Below are positions 54,274-64,000 of a DNA stretch of 64,000 nt, one piece after another. A program made the translations under genes and the position numbers. The notes under the pieces were generated by a model, which saw only the letters and a program-made list of their open reading frames with translations, searched no databases and was not told the DNA's origin. The stretch spans positions 1-64,000 of the forward strand of contig JAUXOM010000152.1 of assembly GCA_030682175.1 (NCBI GenBank), in the 5' to 3' direction. Origin of the DNA: Rhodocyclaceae bacterium. GTDB lineage: Bacteria > Pseudomonadota > Gammaproteobacteria > Burkholderiales > Rhodocyclaceae. How positions within the stretch are numbered: position 1 is the stretch's first letter; each line of letters begins with the position of its first letter.

Positions 54274-54361
54274 GGCAAGGGTTTGGCGGTAAGGGTTGCA
54301 AGCGGAACGAAATGGTATCATGGGCTTGTTTGCTAACTTGGTCGCAACCTCCCAACTTCCG

Positions 54362-54961
54362 ATGGCTACTCCGCTCCGCACCGCAGACGTAAACCGAACC
54401 ACGCTGGAAACGCAGGTTCACGTCAAGCTTGATCTGGCCGGTACCGGCAAGTCGCAACTGGCGACGGGCATCGGTTTCTTCGATCACATGCTCGATCAGA
54501 TTGCCCGGCATGGCTTGATCGACTTGCAAGTCGATGCGCGTGGCGACCTGCATATTGACGCGCATCATACCGTCGAGGATGTTGGCATTACGCTCGGTCA
54601 GGCGCTGGCCCAGGCCCTGGGCGACAAGAAGGGTCTGACCCGCTACGGGCATGCCTATGTGCCGCTCGATGAGGCGTTGTCGCGCGTCGTGGTCGACCTT
54701 TCCGGTCGCCCCGGCCTGTCTTTCAATGTCGTCTTCGCCCGTGCGCGCATTGGCGAGTTCGATGTCGATCTGTTCCGCGAATTCTTCCAGGCTATCGTCA
54801 ACCATGCCGGCATCACCGTGCACATCGACAATCTGCGGGGTGACAACGCACACCATCAGGCCGAAACCGTCTTCAAGGCGTTTGCCCGGGCCCTGCGCAT
54901 GGCCATTACGGCCGATCCGCGCATCGGCGATGCCGTACCTTCGACAAAGGGTAGTCTCTAA
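54362..54961 (+). CDS. hisB: Imidazoleglycerol-phosphate dehydratase HisB
   Basis: A 199-residue single-function HisB with the metal motifs [30 protein letters not shown], and [18 protein letters not shown]. The phosphatase domain of E. coli HisB is absent, as usual outside enterics. Start ATG 54362. It resumes the plus-strand his operon. Confidence 0.95.
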   Translation: MATPLRTADVNRTTLETQVHVKLDLAGTGKSQLATGIGFFDHMLDQIARHGLIDLQVDARGDLHIDAHHTVEDVGITLGQALAQALGDKKGLTRYGHAYVPLDEALSRVVVDLSGRPGLSFNVVFARARIGEFDVDLFREFFQAIVNHAGITVHIDNLRGDNAHHQAETVFKAFARALRMAITADPRIGDAVPSTKGSL

Positions 54962-55002
54962 CCGGATTGGCGGCACCGTAACAACTCTTTTATGAATTCC
55001 AG

Positions 55003-55641
55003 ATGAAAACTGTCGCGATCGTCGATTACGGCATGGGCAATCTGCGTTCGGTGGCCAAGGCCGTCGAGCATGTTGCCCCCGATCACCAGGTCGTGGTCAC
55101 CGCCGACCCTGCCGCACTGACTGCCGCCGACCGGATCATTGTGCCCGGGCAGGGCGCAATGCCCGATTGCATGCGCGAACTCCGGGCGCGCGGTCTTGAC
55201 CAGGCCGTCATCCTTGCGGCGGCAACCAGGCCCTTCCTGGGCATCTGCATTGGCTTGCAGATGCTCTTCGAGCACAGTGACGAAGGTAATGTCGCGGGCT
55301 TGGGGGTTTTTCCGGGGCAGGTGCGACATTTTCCCGAAGAAGCCATGCATGATTCTGCTGGTGTGCGCCTCAAGGTGCCGCACATGGGCTGGAATGAAGT
55401 GCATCAGGCCATCAGTCACCCGCTCTGGAGCGGTGTTGCCGACGGCTCGCGCTTCTATTTCGTGCATAGTTATTACGTCGAACCGGCCGCTGCCGACGTG
55501 ATTGCCGGTTCGACGCTCTACGGCATTTCCTTTACCAGTGCCGTGGCACGCGCTAACATATTTGCCGTCCAGTTCCATCCGGAAAAAAGCGCGGCTGCCG
55601 GCCTCCGCTTGCTCGGTAATTTCATGCGCTGGCAACCCTGA
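55003..55641 (+). CDS. hisH: Imidazole glycerol phosphate synthase glutaminase HisH
   Basis: A 212-residue class I glutamine amidotransferase supplying ammonia to HisF. The nucleophile Cys is in FLGICIGLQMLFEHS, and the His/Glu pair in VQFHPEKSAAAGLRLL. Confidence 0.95.
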   Translation: MKTVAIVDYGMGNLRSVAKAVEHVAPDHQVVVTADPAALTAADRIIVPGQGAMPDCMRELRARGLDQAVILAAATRPFLGICIGLQMLFEHSDEGNVAGLGVFPGQVRHFPEEAMHDSAGVRLKVPHMGWNEVHQAISHPLWSGVADGSRFYFVHSYYVEPAAADVIAGSTLYGISFTSAVARANIFAVQFHPEKSAAAGLRLLGNFMRWQP

Positions 55642-55722
55642 TTTTGGTTACGGCATGACGCCTGGCAACGCCGGCATTTTGTCTTCTCTGAAACCTCGTA
55701 TCCCGATCGAATATTGACTCCC

Positions 55723-56469
55723 ATGCTGATAATTCCCGCGATTGACTTGAAAGATGGGCATTGTGTCCGCCTCAAACAAGGTGCGATGGACGATGCCACG
55801 GTGTTTTCCGAAAATCCTGGCGCCATGGCCCGCCACTGGATCGAGCAGGGCGCACGCCGCCTGCATCTGGTCGACCTGAACGGGGCCTTTGCCGGCAAGC
55901 CAAAGAACGAGCCGGCGATCAAGGCGATTCTGCAAGAGGTCGGCGAGGAAATCCCGGTGCAACTGGGTGGCGGGATTCGCGACCTCGACACTATCGAACG
56001 CTGTCTCGACGACGGCATCACCTACATCATCATTGGTACGGCAGCGGTCAAGAATCCAGGCTTCCTGCACGATGCCTGTACCGCCTTCCCCGGTCATATC
56101 ATTGTTGGGTTGGATGCCAAGGACGGCAAGGTAGCGGTCGATGGCTGGTCGAAAATGACGGGCCATGACGTGATCGATCTGGCAAAAAAATTCGAGGACT
56201 ATGGTGTCGAAGGCATTATTTATACCGATATCGGCCGCGACGGCATGCTCTCCGGCGTGAATATCGAGGCTACCGTGAAGCTGGCGCAGGCACTGCGGAT
56301 TCCGGTAATCGCCAGCGGCGGCATCGCCAGCCTGGCTGATGTCAAGGCGCTGTGTTCCGTTGCCGATGAGGGCATCATGGGCGCCATTACCGGCCGCGCG
56401 ATTTACGAAGGCAAGCTGGATTTCCGCATGGCGCAGGCCGAAGCGGACAAGTGCGCCAGCAGCCAATAA
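55723..56469 (+). CDS. hisA: Phosphoribosylformimino-AICAR isomerase HisA
   Basis: A 248-residue TIM-barrel enzyme: [53 protein letters not shown] and [15 protein letters not shown] 55723 is preferred to TTG 55714. An 80-base gap with no evident feature separates it from hisH. Confidence 0.95.
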   Translation: MLIIPAIDLKDGHCVRLKQGAMDDATVFSENPGAMARHWIEQGARRLHLVDLNGAFAGKPKNEPAIKAILQEVGEEIPVQLGGGIRDLDTIERCLDDGITYIIIGTAAVKNPGFLHDACTAFPGHIIVGLDAKDGKVAVDGWSKMTGHDVIDLAKKFEDYGVEGIIYTDIGRDGMLSGVNIEATVKLAQALRIPVIASGGIASLADVKALCSVADEGIMGAITGRAIYEGKLDFRMAQAEADKCASSQ

Positions 56470-56487
56470 CATCCCTGCCTGTCAAAT

Positions 56488-57246
56488 ATGCTTGCCAAAC
56501 GCATCATTCCCTGCCTCGATGTCAATGCCGGACGGGTCGTCAAGGGTGTCAATTTTGTCGCCCTGCGCGATGCCGGCGACCCGGTCGAGATCGCGCGTCG
56601 CTATGACGAGCAGGGTGCCGACGAGATCACCTTTCTCGATATCACGGCCAGTTCCGACGCCCGTGACATCATCCTCCACATCGTCGAGGCAGTCGCCTCC
56701 GAAGTGTTCATCCCTTTGACGGTCGGCGGGGGCGTACGCAAGGTCGAGGATGTCCGTCGCCTGCTGAATGCCGGAGCCGACAAGGTTGGCATGAACACCG
56801 CCGCCGTGCAGAATCCGCAGCTGGTGGCCGATGCCGCCGCCAAGGTTGGCAGCCAGTGCATTGTCGTTGCCATCGACGCCAAGCAGACCAGTCCCGGCAA
56901 ATGGGAGGTTTTCACCCATGGCGGGCGTAACAATACGCACCTCGATGCCATCGACTGGGCCCGCAAGGTGGCCGAACTGGGCGCCGGGGAAATCCTGCTG
57001 ACCAGCATGGATCGCGATGGTACCAAGAACGGTTTTGACCTCAGTTTGACGCGGGCGGTGGCCGAGGCTGTAGCCATTCCGGTGATTGCCAGCGGCGGGG
57101 TCGGCAACCTGCAGCATCTGGCCGACGGCGTGACCGAGGGGCGCGCCGATGCCGTGCTGGCCGCCAGCATTTTCCATTACGGCGAATACACCGTCCGGCA
57201 GGCCAAGGAATTTATGCGCGCACAGGGGATCGAAGTACGTTTATGA
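56488..57246 (+). CDS. hisF: Imidazole glycerol phosphate synthase cyclase HisF
   Basis: A 252-residue TIM barrel: [49 protein letters not shown] and [13 protein letters not shown]. It is the partner of HisH. Confidence 0.96.
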   Translation: MLAKRIIPCLDVNAGRVVKGVNFVALRDAGDPVEIARRYDEQGADEITFLDITASSDARDIILHIVEAVASEVFIPLTVGGGVRKVEDVRRLLNAGADKVGMNTAAVQNPQLVADAAAKVGSQCIVVAIDAKQTSPGKWEVFTHGGRNNTHLDAIDWARKVAELGAGEILLTSMDRDGTKNGFDLSLTRAVAEAVAIPVIASGGVGNLQHLADGVTEGRADAVLAASIFHYGEYTVRQAKEFMRAQGIEVRL

Positions 57247-57626
57247 CAAAGTGGCTAAATGAAGTGAAATGGGATGAGCAGGGCCTGGTCCCGGCGATTG
57301 CCCAGGATGCCAAAACCGGTGAAGTCCTGATGTTCGCCTGGATGAATCGCGAGGCGCTGGAGAAGACGGCCGAGCTTGGCCATGCGGTTTATTGGTCACG
57401 ATCGCGCAGGAAACTGTGGCACAAGGGCGAGGAATCCGGGCATACGCAGACGGTTCTCGAAATTCGCACCGATTGCGACAGTGATGTTGTGTTGCTCAAG
57501 ATCGAGCAAACCGGCGGTATTGCCTGTCACACGGGTCGCCGCAGCTGTTTTTTCCACAAACTTGAAAAAGATTGCTGGCAGGATGTCGAGCCGGTCCTGA
57601 AAGATCCCAAGGAAATATACAAATGA
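57243..57626 (+). CDS. hisI: Phosphoribosyl-AMP cyclohydrolase HisI
   Basis: A 127-residue Zn enzyme: [52 protein letters not shown] and [11 protein letters not shown] (metal-binding Cys). It overlaps hisF and hisE as ATGA. HisI and HisE are separate proteins here. Confidence 0.95.
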   Translation: MTKWLNEVKWDEQGLVPAIAQDAKTGEVLMFAWMNREALEKTAELGHAVYWSRSRRKLWHKGEESGHTQTVLEIRTDCDSDVVLLKIEQTGGIACHTGRRSCFFHKLEKDCWQDVEPVLKDPKEIYK

Positions 57627-57946
57627 TCGATCTTGAAGTCATTCGCCGCATTCAGGAAACCCTGATCGAACGCAAGGGCGCGGCGCCCGGTTCCTCCTAT
57701 GTGGCCAGCCTGTATGCGAAGGGCACCGACACCATGTGCAAGAAGGTGGCCGAAGAGGCTGCCGAGGTCATCATGGCGGCGAAGGACGGCGATCGCTTGC
57801 ATCTGGTGCGGGAAACCTGCGACCTGTGGTTCCACAGCCTCGTTCTGCTCACCCATTTCGACATCGGCGTCGATGACATCATGGTCGAGTTCCGGCGCCG
57901 TGAGGGAATTTCCGGGATCGACGAGAAGGCCAGCCGGGGAAAGTGA
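57623..57946 (+). CDS. hisE: Phosphoribosyl-ATP pyrophosphatase HisE
   Basis: A 107-residue MazG-like pyrophosphatase: [40 protein letters not shown] and [13 protein letters not shown], with the EExxE/D metal motif. Start ATG 57623 overlaps the hisI stop. Confidence 0.94.
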   Translation: MIDLEVIRRIQETLIERKGAAPGSSYVASLYAKGTDTMCKKVAEEAAEVIMAAKDGDRLHLVRETCDLWFHSLVLLTHFDIGVDDIMVEFRRREGISGIDEKASRGK

Positions 57947-57947
57947 C

Positions 57948-58301
57948 ATGAACGACTGTATATTTTGCAAGATTATTGCCGGTGAAATTCCCTGCAAGAA
58001 AGTCTATGAAGACGACGATCTGTTCGCCTTCCACGATATCAATCCGATGGCCCCGGTGCATTTCATGGTGGTGCCCAAACAGCATATCGCTTCATTGGCC
58101 GAGACCGACGCCAGCCATGCGCCGGTGCTGGGCAAGCTGTTTGCCAAGCTGGGCGAATTGGCGAAAAGCCAGGGTCTGCCCGACGGTTTTCGCACCATCA
58201 TCAACACGGGGCGGGTCGGGCGGCAAGAGGTGTATCATCTTCACGTACATATCGTCGGCGGGCCCGATCAACTGGGCCACATGTTGCCGCGCAACAAATA
58301 A
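57948..58301 (+). CDS. HIT family hydrolase (HinT-like)
   Basis: A 117-residue protein: DCIFCKIIAGEIPCKKVYED, then FHDINPMAPVHFMVVPK and the histidine triad YHLHVHIVGG. HinT proteins hydrolyse purine nucleoside phosphoramidates. It lies between hisE and tatA as in many betaproteobacteria. Confidence 0.93.
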   Translation: MNDCIFCKIIAGEIPCKKVYEDDDLFAFHDINPMAPVHFMVVPKQHIASLAETDASHAPVLGKLFAKLGELAKSQGLPDGFRTIINTGRVGRQEVYHLHVHIVGGPDQLGHMLPRNK

Positions 58302-58316
58302 TTTAAGGAGATTCTG

Positions 58317-58547
58317 ATGGGTGCATGGAGTATTTGGCATTGGCTGGTCGTGCTGGTCATCGTCATGCTGGTGTTTGGTACCAAGAAACTGCGCAACATC
58401 GGCCAGGATCTGGGTGGTGCGGTCAAAGACTTCAAGGAAGGCATGGATACCGGCGCCGGAGCAAAAAAACAGGTCGAGGACCAGGCGGGTACCACGACGG
58501 GTACCACCGTCGAGGGCGAAGCCCGCAAGGAGCAGACAAAATCATAG
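58317..58547 (+). CDS. tatA: Twin-arginine translocase subunit TatA
   Basis: A 76-residue protein: one membrane helix ([19 protein letters not shown]), the FGTKKLRN hinge and an amphipathic helix [17 protein letters not shown] clear AAGGAG precedes the ATG. It forms the pore of the Tat system. Confidence 0.95.
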   Translation: MGAWSIWHWLVVLVIVMLVFGTKKLRNIGQDLGGAVKDFKEGMDTGAGAKKQVEDQAGTTTGTTVEGEARKEQTKS

Positions 58548-58677
58548 CTTGGCTGGGCCACATACCGAGCAGAGTGGTGATGGCCCATGAATGGCTGACC
58601 AAGCTCCGGCTGTTGGCAAGGGGGCATGCCCCCTTGCAAATTTCCCAGTAACCCGTTCCCTGATCGAATAATCCGCA
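58548..58677. other. tatA-tatB spacer with palindromes
   Basis: A 130-bp gap. It contains a perfect 22-bp palindrome, GCAAGGGGGCA followed by its complement (58616-58637), and an imperfect inverted repeat AGCTTGGCTGGGCCA / TGGCCCA ... CCAAGCT (about 58547-58605). There is no gene. The structures may lower tatB relative to tatA by partial termination or processing. Confidence 0.6.
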
Positions 58678-59064
58678 GTGTTCGACATCGGTTTTAGCGA
58701 ACTAATGCTGATCGCCCTGGTTGGGCTGATCGTTATCGGACCCGAGCGCATGCCCAAGGTGGCGCGCACGGTTGGTCATCTGCTCGGTCGGTTGCAGCGT
58801 TACGTCGGTGACGTCAAGGCAGATATCAAGCGTGAAATGCAGCTCGATGAGCTGAAAAAATTGCAAGCCGACATGGCTGCGCAGGCGCACGACATGGAAA
58901 GCCGGGTCAATGAGCAGATGAAAGAGACTGAAACCTCGCTGCATCAATCGATCATGCCCCCCAGCGAAACCACGGCCGGCGAAGCTGCTGCCGGCGCAAC
59001 CCCTGCAATTTCGGCTGAAAACGCAACCAGCGAGTTGCCTACCCGTACCCCACCTGCCGTCTGA
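58678..59064 (+). CDS. tatB: Twin-arginine translocase subunit TatB
   Basis: A 128-residue protein with GTG start: MFDIGFSELMLIALVGLIVI, GPERMPKVARTVGHLLGRLQ and a long amphipathic/coiled region. The C-terminus (Ala/Thr/Pro-rich) is variable. It overlaps tatC by one base. Confidence 0.94.
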   Translation: MFDIGFSELMLIALVGLIVIGPERMPKVARTVGHLLGRLQRYVGDVKADIKREMQLDELKKLQADMAAQAHDMESRVNEQMKETETSLHQSIMPPSETTAGEAAAGATPAISAENATSELPTRTPPAV

Positions 59065-59843
59065 TGGAAGCGCGCGAAGAGAGTTTCATTTCCCATCTGG
59101 TCGAATTGCGTGACCGGTTGATCCGCACCCTGGTGGTAATGCTGGTGATTTTTCTCGGCCTCGTCCATTGGGCACGGGACATCTACTCGCTGTTGGCGGC
59201 GCCCATGCTCGCCGCGCTGCCCGAGGGCGGCCACATGATCGCCACCGATGTGGTCGGCGCCTTTTTCGTGCCGATCAAGGTGACCATGATGGTTTCCTTC
59301 CTGATCGCCCTGCCGTATGTGCTCCATCAGGCCTGGTCCTTTGTCGCACCGGGCCTGTATGCCCACGAGAAGAAACTCGCCGTACCGCTGCTGTTCGCCA
59401 GCGTCGTGCTGTTCTTCATCGGCATGTCCTTTGCCTACTTCATTGTCTTCCCGACGGTGTTTGCCTTCATCAATGCTTTCGCTCCGGAAGGGGTGGCGGT
59501 GATGACGGACATCGAGAAATATCTTTCCTTCGTCCTGACGACTTTTTTGGCTTTTGGCCTCACCTTCGAAGTGCCGGTAGTGGTGATCGTGCTGGTGCGG
59601 GTGGGTTTGGTGACGGTGGAGAAGCTGAAGGAAATCCGCCCCTACTTCATTGTCGGTGCCTTCATTGTCGGCGCCATCTTCACCCCGCCGGACGTACTTT
59701 CCCAATTCATGCTGGCGGTGCCGATGTGGCTGCTCTATGAATTAGGCATCCTCATGGCACAGGTGATCGGCAAGTCTTCCCGTGCCGAGGATGGTGCCTA
59801 TCGGCCCGCCCCTCCCGACCTCCCCTCGCGGGGAGGTGACTGA
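59064..59843 (+). CDS. tatC: Twin-arginine translocase subunit TatC
   Basis: A 259-residue protein with six membrane helices, the receptor for twin-arginine signals: SFISHLVELRDRLIRTLVVM, FVAPGLYAHEKKLAVPLLF, FGLTFEVPVVVIVLVRVG and IVGAIFTPPDVLSQFMLAVP. The last 15 or so residues (AYRPAPPDLPSRGGD) are encoded by the adjacent GC-rich repeat (CCTCCCGACCTCCCCTCGCG), which replaced or extended the native end. Confidence 0.94.
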   Translation: MEAREESFISHLVELRDRLIRTLVVMLVIFLGLVHWARDIYSLLAAPMLAALPEGGHMIATDVVGAFFVPIKVTMMVSFLIALPYVLHQAWSFVAPGLYAHEKKLAVPLLFASVVLFFIGMSFAYFIVFPTVFAFINAFAPEGVAVMTDIEKYLSFVLTTFLAFGLTFEVPVVVIVLVRVGLVTVEKLKEIRPYFIVGAFIVGAIFTPPDVLSQFMLAVPMWLLYELGILMAQVIGKSSRAEDGAYRPAPPDLPSRGGD

Positions 59844-60058
59844 GTTTTTGCCTACGGCCGACGCTACGCGTCTTAACGCCGGTAGTGCCGGCATTAGCCT
59901 GCGCCGCAACGGCGCGACTTACGTCGCTTGTTGTCGCTACGCTCGTTCGTTACGGGACACTGCGTGGTGATTTTGGCGCGGATTGCGGCTGGCGCCGCGT
60001 GCCGCCTTTCCTCATTGGCCAATGAGGGCGGCCCGGCGGAAAGGCTACTGCGCCGGAA
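59800..60058. repeat. GC-rich dispersed element (family 2)
   Basis: From the tatC 3' end to the protease stop: CCCGCCCCTCCCGACCTCCC, CTCGCGGGGAGGTGACTGAG, CGCCGGTAGTGCCGGCATTA, GTCGCTACGCTCGTTCG, GCGGCTGGCGCCGCGTGCCG, and GGGCGGCCCGGCGGAAAGGC. The modules match those at 1.6, 29.4 and 63.9 kb but in opposite orientation. No gene. Confidence 0.75.
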
Positions 60059-61210
<1,152 letters not shown>

Positions 61211-61243
61211 GGATGAATGAACCTGGCGGGAAGGAGTAGAAAG

Positions 61244-62011
61244 ATGCTGCGTGATGATCTGGGCGCCTATCTGGACGGCTTGCTGGAAACGGCGCGCTTT
61301 CGGGATTATTGCCCAAACGGGTTGCAAGTGGAAGGGCGCGCCGAGGTGCGACGCATCGTCTGTGGCGTTACCGCCAGCCAGGCATTGATCGAGGCGGCGC
61401 TGGCAGTCGCGGCCGATGCGATCCTGGTACATCACGGCTGGTTCTGGAAGAACGAGGATGGCCGGGTCACCGGGTTTCGCAAGCGCCGCATGCAGGCCTT
61501 GCTGGCGCATGACATCAACCTGTTCGCTTATCACCTGCCGCTCGATGCGCACGGCGAACTCGGCAATAACGCCCAACTGGCCACGCGGCTGGGGTGGACC
61601 GTGACAGGGCGATTTGCCGAGCAGGATATCGGTTTCCTCGGCGTTCCCGCTGCGGGGCATTTCATACCGCCAGCGCCGACTTTGGCCGACGACCTGGCGG
61701 TGCAGGTCGGGCAGGTGTTGGGGCGCACCCCGCTTCTGGTGGGCGATGGCCGGCGTATCGTGAAGACCGTGGCCTGGTGTACCGGTGGTGCCCAGAGCTA
61801 TTTCGAGCAGGCCATTCTGGCGGGTGCCGATCTGTATGTCAGTGGCGAGATTTCAGAAAACACCGTGCATCTGGCGCGGGAGTCGGGTGTGCCTTATCTC
61901 GCGGCCGGGCACCATGCCACCGAGCGTTATGGTGTGATGGCACTGGGGCGGCATCTGGCCGAGCGCTTCGATGTGGTCTGCGATTTTGTCGAACTCGACA
62001 ACCCCGTGTAG
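61244..62011 (+). CDS. Nif3 / YbgI family protein (GTP cyclohydrolase I type 2-like)
   Basis: A 255-residue dinuclear-metal protein: [72 protein letters not shown] and [15 protein letters not shown], with the conserved His and Glu ligands. Function is not settled. Start ATG 61244 follows AAGGAG. Residues 140-147 (FIPPAPTL) coincide with repeat copy m. Confidence 0.92.
   Translation: MLRDDLGAYLDGLLETARFRDYCPNGLQVEGRAEVRRIVCGVTASQALIEAALAVAADAILVHHGWFWKNEDGRVTGFRKRRMQALLAHDINLFAYHLPLDAHGELGNNAQLATRLGWTVTGRFAEQDIGFLGVPAAGHFIPPAPTLADDLAVQVGQVLGRTPLLVGDGRRIVKTVAWCTGGAQSYFEQAILAGADLYVSGEISENTVHLARESGVPYLAAGHHATERYGVMALGRHLAERFDVVCDFVELDNPV
61661..61683 (-). repeat. KVGAG repeat, copy m (partial, in the Nif3-family gene)
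   Basis: Nineteen of 23 positions match by eye, the 16 bases AAAGTCGGCGCTGGCG exactly. Read in antisense as PPAPTL. Confidence 0.55.
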
Positions 62012-62039
62012 CCGCCGGCCTGACCGTCAGGTCCGGTCT

Positions 62040-63191
62040 TCAGATACGCTTGTCGGTCTTGATTGCCGCGGCAGCCTGTTCGACAGTTCCTTCATTGGTC
62101 AGCATTGCCATGAGTAGAAGCAACTCTTCGGCCACCGCTTGCGGGAAGCCGGTGCGGACGCCGTCGCGATTGTCGTTGAGCAAATTGCCGAGATAGCTGG
62201 TGCAAGCGGGTTTGCCCCACAACTCCGACAAGCGCGCGGCGATGTGCGGATAGTCTTCGATGCTGCGCTGCATCTCGGTCTGAACCTGCCAGTCCTCGGG
62301 CAGCACGTTGAAGACTTGGCGCAGCTCTTCGGCTGAGCGTTCGAACTCATCCTGTTGTCCGTTCTGCCGATAGATCTCCAGCAACTTCAACCAATTGCGC
62401 AGCGCCGGCTTGGGCTCTTTCTGGATATGCTCGGTCAGGGTTTGCGCCGCGCCTTGCCCCAGGCCCATGGCAAGCATGATCTCGGCGAGTTCCAGAGCCT
62501 GATCGCTTGATTGTGCCGTCGCGTTGCCACGGCCAGTTTCGGCGTGTGGTTTGACCAGGGTTTGCTCCGAAAAGCTCAGGTCGGTTAGGGGTTCGACAGC
62601 CGGCACCGGCTTGCTTTCTGCTGCAGCGGGCTGCTGTGGCGCGGGGGGCGGTATGGCCGCTGCGACTGGCTTGACGTCCCTGGCTTGCAACTCACGCAGC
62701 CGGGCTGCTTTGCGGCGCCGCGACCAGAGCAGCAGCGTCAGCAACAGCAGCAGTCCGGCACCGGCCAACTGGACTTGCCGGTTCTCCAGCAGAGCCGGGA
62801 TGTCCATTGTTGCCTCGAGATTGCTGGTTGCGGGAACGGTGCCAGGAGTTGGCACAGCTTGCGCAATCGCTGCCGCGGGTGCCGCCGGAGTTTGTAATTG
62901 CAGCACCAGCCGGTGGATGTCCCGGACCAGTGCCTCGATGCGAGACAGCCGCACCAGGATGTCGTCGAGTACGCTGTCCTGTTCCTTGAACCACATCCGC
63001 AACGGGTCGTCCAGTTCGACAGGCACCGTGCTGCTGACTTTGACCTGTGCCGGTGCGGCAGTTGCCTGTTCCTGGGCGGTAGCGAATTGCGGCCATGCCA
63101 TGACCAGGCAGGTCAGGACAGCGGTTCTCAGGTAGCGCGCAGAATTGGTCAAGACAATGAAACCCCGGACGAAAATGCCAGATGCGAGCAT
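62040..63191 (-). CDS. FimV-like protein
   Basis: A 383-residue protein with a signal-type N-terminus (YLRTAVLTCLVMAWPQFATA), a short coiled region (DDILVRLSRIEALVRDIHRL), one membrane segment (about 142-155, LAGAGLLLLLTLLLWSRRRK) and a cytoplasmic helical domain (ALELAEIMLAMGLGQGAAQT, LRNWLKLLEIYRQNGQQDEF) resembling the C-terminal part of FimV-type pilus/polarity proteins. It lacks the LysM domain of FimV. The exact start is uncertain (ATG 63191 or TTG near 63152). It might be linked to the type IV pilus but lies far from it. Confidence 0.6.
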   Translation of the reverse strand: MLASGIFVRGFIVLTNSARYLRTAVLTCLVMAWPQFATAQEQATAAPAQVKVSSTVPVELDDPLRMWFKEQDSVLDDILVRLSRIEALVRDIHRLVLQLQTPAAPAAAIAQAVPTPGTVPATSNLEATMDIPALLENRQVQLAGAGLLLLLTLLLWSRRRKAARLRELQARDVKPVAAAIPPPAPQQPAAAESKPVPAVEPLTDLSFSEQTLVKPHAETGRGNATAQSSDQALELAEIMLAMGLGQGAAQTLTEHIQKEPKPALRNWLKLLEIYRQNGQQDEFERSAEELRQVFNVLPEDWQVQTEMQRSIEDYPHIAARLSELWGKPACTSYLGNLLNDNRDGVRTGFPQAVAEELLLLMAMLTNEGTVEQAAAAIKTDKRI

Positions 63192-63244
63192 TCTGCCGGT
63201 CTGGGTTTATCGTAATACTCAGAACACAGCGAGAATACGCGTTC

Positions 63245-63796
63245 TCAGCCGGGCTTTAGGCGCTCGGTAAAACGTTTGCGCAGCTTCGCCACCTTGGGTG
63301 CGACAACGGCCTGGCAATAGCCTTGCGTGGGGTTGCGGGCAAAGTAATTCTGGTGATATTCCTCGGCGGGCCAGAAAGTCGGCGCTGGCAGGACGGCGGT
63401 CACGATCGGAGCGGACCAGATGCGCGCTGCGTCGAACTCCTTGATCAGGGCTTGTGCCTCCGCAGCCTGTGCCGATGAATGGGCGAATACCACCGAGCGG
63501 TATTGGCTGCCAATATCATTACCCTGGCGGTTCAGCGTCGTCGGATCATGTATGGTGAAAAAGGCCGTGAGCAGGGTGCGATAGTCGATGATGGATGGAT
63601 CGAAGTCGACGCGCACTACTTCGGCATGGCCGGTATCGCCAGTACAAATCTGCTGGTAAGTCGGGTTTTCGACCGCACCACCGCTATAGCCCGAGGTGAC
63701 CGCGATCACCCCGTCGAGCAGTTTGAGAGCCGCCTCGATGCACCAGAAACAGCCGCCACCCAGAGTAGCCTGGGCGGCTGGGACAATGGTGGTCAT
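63245..63796 (-). CDS. msrA: Peptide methionine sulfoxide reductase MsrA
   Basis: A 183-residue enzyme reducing the S-form of methionine sulfoxide. The catalytic Cys is in GGGCFWCIE (Cys16); VTSGYSGGAVENPTYQQICT, GHAEVVRVDFDP, and YHQNYFARNPTQGYC follow. Repeat copy n encodes AVLPAPTF at about 133-141, just before WPAEEYHQNYF, a place where homologues have a similar PAxxF sequence. Confidence 0.95.
   Translation of the reverse strand: MTTIVPAAQATLGGGCFWCIEAALKLLDGVIAVTSGYSGGAVENPTYQQICTGDTGHAEVVRVDFDPSIIDYRTLLTAFFTIHDPTTLNRQGNDIGSQYRSVVFAHSSAQAAEAQALIKEFDAARIWSAPIVTAVLPAPTFWPAEEYHQNYFARNPTQGYCQAVVAPKVAKLRKRFTERLKPG
63375..63397 (+). repeat. KVGAG repeat, copy n (in msrA)
   Basis: One difference from consensus (GGCAGGACGGC). 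It is antisense to msrA and read as AVLPAPTF in a conserved stretch, with no added length. Confidence 0.85.
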
Positions 63797-63809
63797 GGCC
63801 GGGGCGGGG

Positions 63810-64000
63810 CTTTAACGTGAAACAACATCGTAGCGTTTGCGAAGGGACGCCCCGAGCAAACGCGGCACGCGGCGAAGCCGCAAACCGCACCTGTGCCAGA
63901 AAGAGCGCCCCGTGACAGACGAGCGCAGCGAGCATTCCCGAACCCCCCGCGAGGGGGGGGGAGGGGGGTGGGCCACTTTCATGATCGGGGGCGAAGCCAA
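63810..64000. repeat. GC-rich dispersed element (family 2)
   Basis: Upstream of msrA: CGTTTGCGAAGGGACGCCCC, GAGCAAACGCGGCACGCGGC, GAAGCCGCAAACCGCACC, GACGAGCGCAGCGAGCATTC and CCCCCCGCGAGGGGGGGGGA. It has the same module order as 29.3-29.5 kb. Open frames crossing it are translated repeat. The window ends within or just after it. Confidence 0.8.

Noticed and set aside
54296..54321. hisB promoter TTGCAA ... TATCAT
   Set aside because: The spacing is only 14 bases, too short for a standard sigma-70 promoter, so I do not list it.
63812..64000. Short minus-strand open frame at the window end
   Set aside because: It is translated family 2 repeat (HPPPPPSRGVRECSLRSSVT and similar), as seen at other copies.

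Overview
This window looks like a piece of the chromosome of a GC-rich betaproteobacterium. Three things point there: the gene order mlaFEDACB - ABC exporter - bolA - murA - hisG - hisD ... hisBHAFIE - HIT - tatABC - degS-like protease, a phasin gene (polyhydroxyalkanoate storage), and a short-form HisG. A member of the Rhodocyclales or a neighbouring order is my best guess, but that is inference from gene content. I see no rRNA, tRNA, CRISPR array, prophage or complete insertion sequence.

Layout. 1-7 kb: an Hpt/HD-GYP signalling protein with a small lipoyl-like protein, a polyphosphate kinase 2, two small conserved proteins, glnS, crcB, a decayed DUF433/DUF5615 toxin-antitoxin (TA) pair and an intact TacA/TacT-like pair. 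7-13 kb: hrpA helicase, an EI24-family membrane protein and a molybdopterin-binding (CinA-like) protein. 13-20 kb: phasin, enoyl-CoA hydratase, the LPS genes lptA-lptC-kdsC-kdsD and a Kef-type cation/proton antiporter. 19.7-20.9 kb: a nucleotidyltransferase gene sitting between the antiporter and a second, diverged copy of the antiporter's 3' end. 21-41 kb: a type IV pilus locus of the MSHA type (pilin, histidine kinase, adenylate cyclase, prepilin-like proteins including one with a lectin-like region, mshK/J/I/G/E/N/L/M and a sigma-54 response regulator), interrupted by an intact DUF433/DUF5615 TA pair. 41-46.7 kb: Mla phospholipid transport operon and an ABC-2 exporter. 46.7-58.3 kb: bolA-like, murA and the histidine operon, which is broken between hisD and hisB by a DMT exporter, a tautomerase, a LysR regulator, a HigBA TA pair and an inverted hisC. 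58.3-64 kb: tatABC, a DegS-like protease, a Nif3-family protein, a FimV-like protein and msrA.

The most unusual signal is a dispersed repeat of about 23 bp, core GTCGGCGCTGGCGGGACGGC, present in 14 recognisable copies in both orientations. Eleven or so copies lie inside genes. In glnS, murA, hrpA and mshL it is part of in-frame extra peptides reading KVGAGGTA or close to it. In other genes it is fitted onto conserved positions without changing length and is read in other frames (for example AVPPAPTF, which supplies the leader peptide of a prepilin). A second family of longer GC-rich elements (GCCGGGCCGCCCC ... GAGCGCAGCGAGCC modules) fills several intergenic gaps and also extends or interrupts genes (hrpA, tatC, kdsC and mshG 5' regions). 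Together these repeats and four TA modules explain most of the non-canonical sequence in an otherwise conserved housekeeping region.

How the parts work together: the pilus genes, a diguanylate-binding type ATPase (MshE), a class III cyclase, a histidine kinase, a sigma-54 regulator and a good sigma-54 promoter in front of the pilin suggest second-messenger and two-component control of a surface pilus. The Mla, Lpt, Kds and Mur genes form an envelope-biogenesis block, and the his genes followed by tatABC are a conserved biosynthesis and export block.
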